The notes under the pieces are model-generated. The model made no database searches and was not told where the DNA came from. It saw only the letters and a program-made list of their open reading frames with translations. Below, piece by piece: positions 58,339 through 64,000 of a stretch of 64,000 nt of DNA. Source of the stretch: Luteibacter pinisoli (lineage in GTDB: Bacteria; Pseudomonadota; Gammaproteobacteria; Xanthomonadales; Rhodanobacteraceae); the NCBI RefSeq assembly GCF_006385595.1, contig NZ_CP041046.1:3534001-3598000 (forward strand). The letters run 5' to 3'. Within the stretch, counting starts at the first letter, position 1. Each line of letters opens with the position of its first letter. A program made the translations under genes and the position numbers.

Positions 58339-58745
58339 CAAGGTGTCAGGTGCGAGAGCGCATCGAGTGCTTCGTCGCGTCGGTCCCACGGCACGAACAG
58401 GTGATCGTGCAGGAACGCGGATACGGGGTTGCAGGGAATGCCGCGCTTCGCGAGCGCGGCGGAAACGGCAGCCATCAGGCCCACCGCGGTGAGGCTGGAC
58501 TGCACGCGAAGCGTGATCCGTGCCCACAGCATGCGGTCACCGCTGGCATCGTCTTCGTTCACATCGACGATCAGGGTGGTGCCTTCGGCTTCACGGAACA
58601 TCATCAGCGCGTCGAGCATGCGCTCGCGGGCGCGCTCGTGCGAGACGTGGATGAAGCGCTTCGGCACCGGGTCCAGGTCCGGATCCAGCGCAGCCAGCAA
58701 GGCGCGCAGGTCGGCCAGGCCCGGAGCGGAACCAACGATACCCAC
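58338..58745 (-). CDS. ACT-domain protein inside the suf operon
   Basis: A 135-residue protein made mostly of one ACT_7-like (CASTOR/ACT-type) region. Segments FIHVSHERARERML, EGTTLIVDVNEDDASGDRMLWARITLRVQSSLTAVG and the closing FVPWDRRDEALDAL suggest a ligand-binding small regulator. Lies between sufB (3 bases) and sufC (overlapping TGATG), so it is co-translated. Its ligand and role in cluster assembly are unknown; a link to amino-acid or cysteine supply is a guess. Confidence 0.7.
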
Positions 58746-58748
58746 GGC

Positions 58749-60223
<1,475 letters not shown>

Positions 60224-60227
<4 letters not shown>

Positions 60228-60676
60228 GCGTTTGCCTGCGCGGGGTTAGCCGCGCCTGAAGCCGGCGCCGAGGGGCGCGCGGCGAGCATCTGTGCCAGGG
60301 TCATCCCGCGCAGCACGCCATCGATGGCCCCGGAAACGGACCGCCAGCTGCCGCTGACGCCGCACTGGGACTGCCGCTCGCAATGGCCCTGGGCAATGCT
60401 GCATTCGGTCAGGCCGATGGGGCCCTCCAGCGCTTCGACGATGTCCGCGAGGCTGATGGCCTCGGCGGGACGGGCCAGGCGATAACCGCCATTGACGCCA
60501 CGAAACGACTCCACCAGGCCAGCGTGGCCCAGCAGCTTCAACAGCTTGCTCACCGTGGGAAGTTCCAGGCGCGCCTCATCGGCGATCTGGGCGGTGCTCA
60601 GAACGTCGGCGGGGTGCGTGGCGATGACGGTCATCACCACGGTGGCGTAGTCGGTGAGTCGGCTGACGCGAAGCAT
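60224..60676 (-). CDS. Rrf2-family SUF operon regulator
   Basis: A 150-residue Rrf2/IscR-type regulator of the SUF-system type known in Xanthomonadales. The winged helix-turn-helix is at about 5-70 (LTDYATVVMTVIA, QIADEARLELPTVSKLLKLL). Three cysteines at 92, 99 and 105 (CSIAQGHC...C) would hold an Fe-S cluster that senses iron/oxygen state. It heads the suf operon and probably represses it when cluster supply is adequate. A start is fixed at ATG 60676, which follows a GGAGGGGG-like site. The C-terminal tail is Ala/Pro-rich. Confidence 0.9.
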
Positions 60677-60709
60677 CGGCGGGAGGGGGACTTGGGAAAC
60701 CGGACCAAA

Positions 60710-60738
60710 ATGGTACTGTTTCGAGGCCGATTTTGCAA
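60710..60738 (-). promoter_or_regulatory. candidate promoter of the suf operon
   Basis: -35 TTGCAA at 60738-60733, 17-base spacer and -10 TACCAT at 60715-60710, giving a leader of about 30 bases before the regulator start. No obvious IscR-type palindrome was recognised around it. Confidence 0.5.
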
Positions 60739-60832
60739 TTCCAGCGCTTGGTATAGCGAAAGCGCCGATTCCTGGTGCTGTAGGCTGGTCCAACAACGGC
60801 GCATGCTGGCATCTCCTTTCTGGAGCCACGCC

Positions 60833-61252
60833 ATGAACCTTCGCCTCAGTGCCCTGCTCGCCCTCGCCCTGCCCCTGGCCTGCGCGGCCATGCCGCCTTC
60901 CGCACCCCACGCTCCCGGTGAAACCGTGAGCGTGAACTTCTCCCGCGACCTGCCGAACGTACCCGGCAAGAAGCTCACGGCAGTCGAAGTGGTGTATCCG
61001 CCGGGCGCGGCCTCGGCAGCCCATCGCCATGCCGGATCCGCCTTCATCTATGCCTACGTCGTGTCGGGCAGCATCGTCAGCGAGGTCGACGGCGGCGGCG
61101 AGCGCACCTACAAGGCCGGTGAGAGCTTCTATGAGAACCCGGGCTCGCACCACCAGGTCAGCCGCAATGGCAGCGCGACCGAGCCGGCGAAGCTGCTGGC
61201 CGTCTTCATCGTGGACGCCGCCGATGCGCACCTGACCTCGCCGGACAAGTGA
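60833..61252 (+). CDS. secreted cupin-domain protein
   Basis: A 139-residue protein with an N-terminal signal peptide (about 1-20, ending ACAAM) and one cupin domain. The metal-site part reads PGAASAAHRHAGSAFIYAYVVSG with the double-histidine HRH, and PGSHHQVSRN supplies the second motif. The domain likely binds a metal and a small ligand in the periplasm; enzymatic activity is uncertain. Start ATG 60833 has TGGAG eight bases upstream. Divergent from the suf regulator, with 156 bp between. Confidence 0.82.
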   Translation: MNLRLSALLALALPLACAAMPPSAPHAPGETVSVNFSRDLPNVPGKKLTAVEVVYPPGAASAAHRHAGSAFIYAYVVSGSIVSEVDGGGERTYKAGESFYENPGSHHQVSRNGSATEPAKLLAVFIVDAADAHLTSPDK

Positions 61253-61265
61253 GGATGCGGAAAAG

Positions 61266-61303
61266 GCACCATGATGGACGGCAGCTCGCTCCATTGTGGT
61301 GCA
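61266..61303 (+). promoter_or_regulatory. two candidate NtrC-binding sites
   Basis: GCTCC-ATTGT-GGTGCA at 61288-61303 matches the NtrC consensus GCACC-N5-GGTGC with one mismatch. GCACC-ATGAT-GGACG at 61266-61280 keeps a perfect left half. Their centres are about 22 bp apart, two helical turns, and lie about 110-130 bp before the expected start point. Fits an enhancer for the glnK promoter. Confidence 0.5.
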
Positions 61304-61378
61304 ATCTGCCGGGCGTCCTGTTGACCGCGTGACCGCCAGGCCCTTGTGCCGCATGGCCTTCGGACGCCTCGATGCCCG

Positions 61379-61394
61379 TGGCACGCATCGTGCC
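61379..61394 (+). promoter_or_regulatory. candidate sigma-54 promoter of glnK-amtB
   Basis: TGGCACG at 61379-61385, four bases, then GTGCC at 61390-61394: a -24 element identical to consensus and a -12 element with the invariant GC. Start point would be near 61405, 27 bases before glnK. Agrees with NtrC sites upstream. Confidence 0.65.
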
Positions 61395-61431
61395 TTATCC
61401 CCCTATCCAACCAGATGGGGACGCACGGCAC

Positions 61432-61770
61432 ATGAAGTGGATCAACGCGATCATTAAGCCGTTCACGCTGGACGATGTCCGCGAAGCCCTGGCCGAGGTA
61501 GGCGTCCAGGGGATGACCGTCACCGAGGTGAAAGGCTTCGGCCGCCAGCACGGCCACACCGAGCTGTATCGCGGGGCGGAATACGTGGTGGATTTCCTGC
61601 CCAAGCTGAAGATCGAGATCGCGGTCACCGACGAGCAACTGGAGCGGGCGATCGAAGCGATCAGCACCGCGGCACGCACCGGGAAGATCGGCGACGGCAA
61701 GATCTTCGTGATCGACCTGGAACAGGCCATCCGTATCCGCACGCAGGAGGTGGACGGCGATGCGCTCTAA
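61432..61770 (+). CDS. glnK: nitrogen regulatory protein P-II
   Basis: A 112-residue P-II trimer subunit. Tyr51 in the T loop (ELYRGAEY) is the site of uridylylation, and the C-loop GKIGDGKIFV segment binds ATP/ADP and 2-oxoglutarate. GlnK blocks the AmtB channel when nitrogen is plentiful. The ATG at 61432 was chosen because MKWINAIIKPF starts the family. It overlaps amtB by 11 bases, the usual pairing of P-II with the ammonium channel. Control by sigma-54 and NtrC is suggested by the upstream sites. Confidence 0.96.
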   Translation: MKWINAIIKPFTLDDVREALAEVGVQGMTVTEVKGFGRQHGHTELYRGAEYVVDFLPKLKIEIAVTDEQLERAIEAISTAARTGKIGDGKIFVIDLEQAIRIRTQEVDGDAL

Positions 61771-63082
61771 GCCGCTCCGTGCCTTCGCGGCCCTCGTGGC
61801 CGCCTCGCCTGCCCTCGCCTTCGCGCAAGCCGCACCGGCCAAACTCGACAGTGGCGACACCGCCTGGATGCTCACCGCGACCATGCTGGTGCTGCTGATG
61901 ACGATTCCCGGCCTGGCACTGTTCTACGGCGGCATGGTCCGGGCGAAGAACCTGCTCTCGGTCCTCATGCAGTGTTTCGCCATCACCGCACTGGTGACCA
62001 TCCTGTGGGTGGTCTTCGGCTACTCCATGGCCTTCGATACGCAGGGCATGGCTGCCGGTACCACCGGGTGGCATTCGTTCGTCGGTGGCTTCGGCCACGC
62101 GATGCTGGCGGGCCTCACCCCGGGCAGCCTCTACAACACCGTCCCCGAAGCCGTGTTCGTGATGTTCCAGATGACCTTCGCGATCATCACGCCTGCGCTC
62201 ATCGTCGGCGCCATCGCCGAGCGCATGAAGTTTTCAGCGCTGCTGGTCTTCACCGCGCTGTGGTTCACCGTCGTGTACCTGCCGATGGCGCACATGGTGT
62301 GGGGCGGCCCTGGTTCGTTCCTCGGCGACCTGGGCGTGCTCGACTTCGCGGGCGGCACCGTCGTCCACATCAACGCGGGCATCGCGGGCCTTGTCGGCTG
62401 CCTGGTCATCGGCAAGCGCCGCGGGTATCCCAACACCCCGATGCCCCCGCACAACCTCGGCTACACCCTGGTCGGCGCGAGCATGCTCTGGCTGGGCTGG
62501 TTCGGCTTCAATGCCGGCTCGGCGGTCGCCGCCAACGGCAGTGCGGGCATGGCCATGCTGGTGACGCAGATCGCGACCGCCGCGGCCGCCATCGGCTGGA
62601 CGGCCGTGGAGTGGCTGACCCACCGCCGGCCGAGCGTGCTGGGCATCGCGTCGGGCGCGGTCGCCGGCCTGGTGGCCATCACGCCAGCCGCGGGCACGTG
62701 TGGACCGGGCGGCGCGCTGGTGATCGGCCTCGCCGCCGGCATCGTGTGCTTCTTCTGCGCCACGCGCCTGAAGCGCAAGCTCGGCTACGACGACTCACTG
62801 GACGTGTTCGGCGTGCACGCCGTGGCCGGCATTCTTGGTGCGCTGCTTACCGGCCCGTTCGCCGCACCGATGCTCGGTGGCTTCGGCACGGTGACGGATC
62901 TTGGCCTGCAGTTGTGGATCCAGTTCAAGGGCGTGGGCTTCACCGTCGTATATAGCGCGGTGCTCAGCTACGCCATCTTCAAGGGCATCGCCGTGACCAT
63001 GGGCCTGCGCGTGGATGAAGAGCAGGAACAGGTGGGCCTGGATCTCGCGCTGCACGAGGAGCGCGGCTACAACCTTTCTTGA
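61760..63082 (+). CDS. amtB: ammonium transporter AmtB
   Basis: A 440-residue Amt/MEP channel. It has a signal-like N-terminus (about 1-23) and 11 membrane segments. Diagnostic pieces are LALFYGGMVRAKN (about 50-62), the twin-histidine pair in VVHINAGIAGL and FGVHAVAGILG, and AGTCGPGGALVIG. It conducts ammonia/ammonium into the cytoplasm under nitrogen limitation, gated by GlnK from the overlapping gene. The C-terminal tail carries the GlnK-interacting segment. Confidence 0.96.
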   Translation: MRSKPLRAFAALVAASPALAFAQAAPAKLDSGDTAWMLTATMLVLLMTIPGLALFYGGMVRAKNLLSVLMQCFAITALVTILWVVFGYSMAFDTQGMAAGTTGWHSFVGGFGHAMLAGLTPGSLYNTVPEAVFVMFQMTFAIITPALIVGAIAERMKFSALLVFTALWFTVVYLPMAHMVWGGPGSFLGDLGVLDFAGGTVVHINAGIAGLVGCLVIGKRRGYPNTPMPPHNLGYTLVGASMLWLGWFGFNAGSAVAANGSAGMAMLVTQIATAAAAIGWTAVEWLTHRRPSVLGIASGAVAGLVAITPAAGTCGPGGALVIGLAAGIVCFFCATRLKRKLGYDDSLDVFGVHAVAGILGALLTGPFAAPMLGGFGTVTDLGLQLWIQFKGVGFTVVYSAVLSYAIFKGIAVTMGLRVDEEQEQVGLDLALHEERGYNLS

Positions 63083-63104
63083 GGTTGATCACATCGTGAC
63101 GGAC

Positions 63105-63137
63105 AAAGAGCCCGACCCAGGTCGGGCTCTTTGTTTT
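63105..63137 (+). terminator. intrinsic terminator after amtB
   Basis: AAAGAGCCCGAC, loop CCAG, GTCGGGCTCTTT, then a T-rich tail: a 12-bp perfect stem with a U tract. It ends the glnK-amtB transcript. Confidence 0.92.
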
Positions 63138-63465
63138 TGGCTTGCGAATTTCTTCATGCCGCAGCGAGGGACGGTGTCCGGCGCACGGCCTCCCGACGAT
63201 TTTTTTTCACGACGCGAAACTGTCATCTAAGCCGCTGATGTAACGGGATTAACTGAGCACGGCACGAGCGGCTCGCGGTCACGCCAGCTTTGACTCCCGA
63301 AAGTCGCCGCCTTAGAACCGGGGCTCGCCCGCCACCGGGCGGACCTTCGCAGGGGAATGGCGAAAGGGCCGCGCGCCGGGCGATCTACGCGAGTTCTCCC
63401 CACGAATTCGCACAACCCGTCATCCACCAAGGGGCCCTCCCACAAGGGCCCGGTAGGGGCTTTGC
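63138..63465 (+). promoter_or_regulatory. leader region of the TonB-dependent receptor gene
   Basis: About 330 bases with no gene. It holds a T-rich stretch (63197-63204), AT-richer bases to 63250, then GC-rich sequence with several hairpins. The last one, GGGCCCT / AGGGCCC (63432-63438 and 63445-63451, six-base loop), ends five bases before the ribosome site GGGG at 63456-63459. It could mask translation start. I found no clear -35/-10 pair here. Confidence 0.45.
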
Positions 63466-64000
63466 ATGTCGAAAAATCACTCCGCCCGTCTGTTCCTGCG
63501 TCCCACGGCACTCGCGCTCGCCCTGGGCCTTGCTGCCGCCGGCAGTGTCCAGGCGCAATCGAATGCCTCCGGCGTCGTCTTTGGTCGCGTCTCCGCCGGC
63601 CAGGGCAGCACCGTCCACCTTCAGAACGTCGATACCGGCCTGAGCCGCGATATCGCCGTTGACGCGGAAGGCCGTTATCGCGCCGCGTCGCTTCCCGTCG
63701 GCCGCTACACGGTCTCGCTGATGCGCGACGGCGCCACCGTCAGCACACGCGAGAGCGTGTCCGTGCAGGTCGGTACCGGCACCGACGTCTCCTTCGTGAC
63801 GGACGCGGCGACGGCGGCCAACGCGGCCACGCTCGAAGGCATCCAGGTCACGGGCAACACCCTGCCCGCCATCGACGTGTCGTCGGTGGACTCGCGCACC
63901 GTGCTCACGGCGGAGCAGCTGCAGAAGCTGCCCATCGCGCGAGACGTCACGTCGGCCGCCCTGCTTGCGCCGGGCGCGGTGGGCGGTGATTCGCGCTACG
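63466..64000 (+). CDS. TonB-dependent receptor, Oar-like (3' end outside the window)
   Basis: The first 178 residues of an outer-membrane receptor cut by the window edge. A signal peptide ends at VQAQS (about residue 29). A carboxypeptidase-regulatory-like beta-sandwich domain (about 35-100; VVFGRVSAGQGSTV, VGRYTVSL) follows, and the TonB-box/plug start comes next (GIQVTGNTLPAIDVSSVDSRTVLTAEQLQKLPIARDVTSAALLAPG). Such Oar-like receptors are numerous in Xanthomonadales; cargo is not known from sequence. The ATG at 63466 has a GGGG site upstream. The rest of the plug and barrel lie beyond base 64000. Confidence 0.83.
   Translation, partial: MSKNHSARLFLRPTALALALGLAAAGSVQAQSNASGVVFGRVSAGQGSTVHLQNVDTGLSRDIAVDAEGRYRAASLPVGRYTVSLMRDGATVSTRESVSVQVGTGTDVSFVTDAATAANAATLEGIQVTGNTLPAIDVSSVDSRTVLTAEQLQKLPIARDVTSAALLAPGAVGGDSRY

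Noticed and set aside
63220..63242. Possible Pho box (CTGTCAT) ahead of the TonB receptor gene
   Set aside because: Only one half-repeat matches; the second 7-mer at the required spacing does not.

Overview
The window is about 64 kb of GC-rich gammaproteobacterial chromosome. Gene content points to the Xanthomonadales, most likely Rhodanobacteraceae (Luteibacter, Dyella or Rhodanobacter type). The signs are a SAM-I riboswitch ahead of a metX-metB-hom operon, a Xanthomonas-type Rrf2 regulator heading sufBCDS, a VirD4 coupling protein next to an effector with a Xanthomonadales XVIPCD secretion tail, and an Oar-like TonB-dependent receptor. The genus is an inference from family knowledge. I saw no rRNA, tRNA, CRISPR array or insertion sequence.

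Layout. 1-11.1 kb is housekeeping: a DegT-type aminotransferase, tsaB, a DinG/YoaA helicase, valS, holC, pepA and lptFG. 11-19.5 kb holds a two-component-propeller hybrid kinase, then two DUF697-type GTPases flanking a YceI - cytochrome b561 - YceI cassette, and a small glutaredoxin-like protein. 19.6-31.2 kb is amino-acid metabolism: sdaA, an APC permease, the riboswitch-controlled met operon, a cysteine synthase, prfC and a fused cNMP-binding/thioredoxin-reductase-like protein. 31.4-38.4 kb is signalling: a CPBP protease, then an operon of triple-receiver hybrid kinase, CheR, CheB and diguanylate cyclase. 38.4-40.7 kb is a LysR/YeiH divergent pair.

Accessory parts. 40.8-43.4 kb has an acyl carrier protein and a ketosynthase whose frame runs without a stop into an MNT/HEPN toxin-antitoxin module. 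43.4-47.4 kb is a tightly coupled four-gene minus-strand operon (HAD phosphatase, class III aminotransferase, FemAB/GNAT-like transferase, divergent ureohydrolase) that looks like an uncharacterised small-molecule pathway. 49.2-53.9 kb is a type IV secretion island: virD4, two paralogous lipoproteins (probable immunity proteins) and a Tle1-like lipase effector with an XVIPCD tail, broken by one frameshift.

54-61 kb is the suf operon with an embedded ACT-domain gene and trailing GNAT and Rieske genes. 61-63 kb is glnK-amtB behind a plausible NtrC/sigma-54 promoter, and the window ends inside a TonB-dependent receptor gene. Strong candidates for new biology are the four-gene operon, the ketosynthase/toxin-antitoxin junction and the T4SS effector island.
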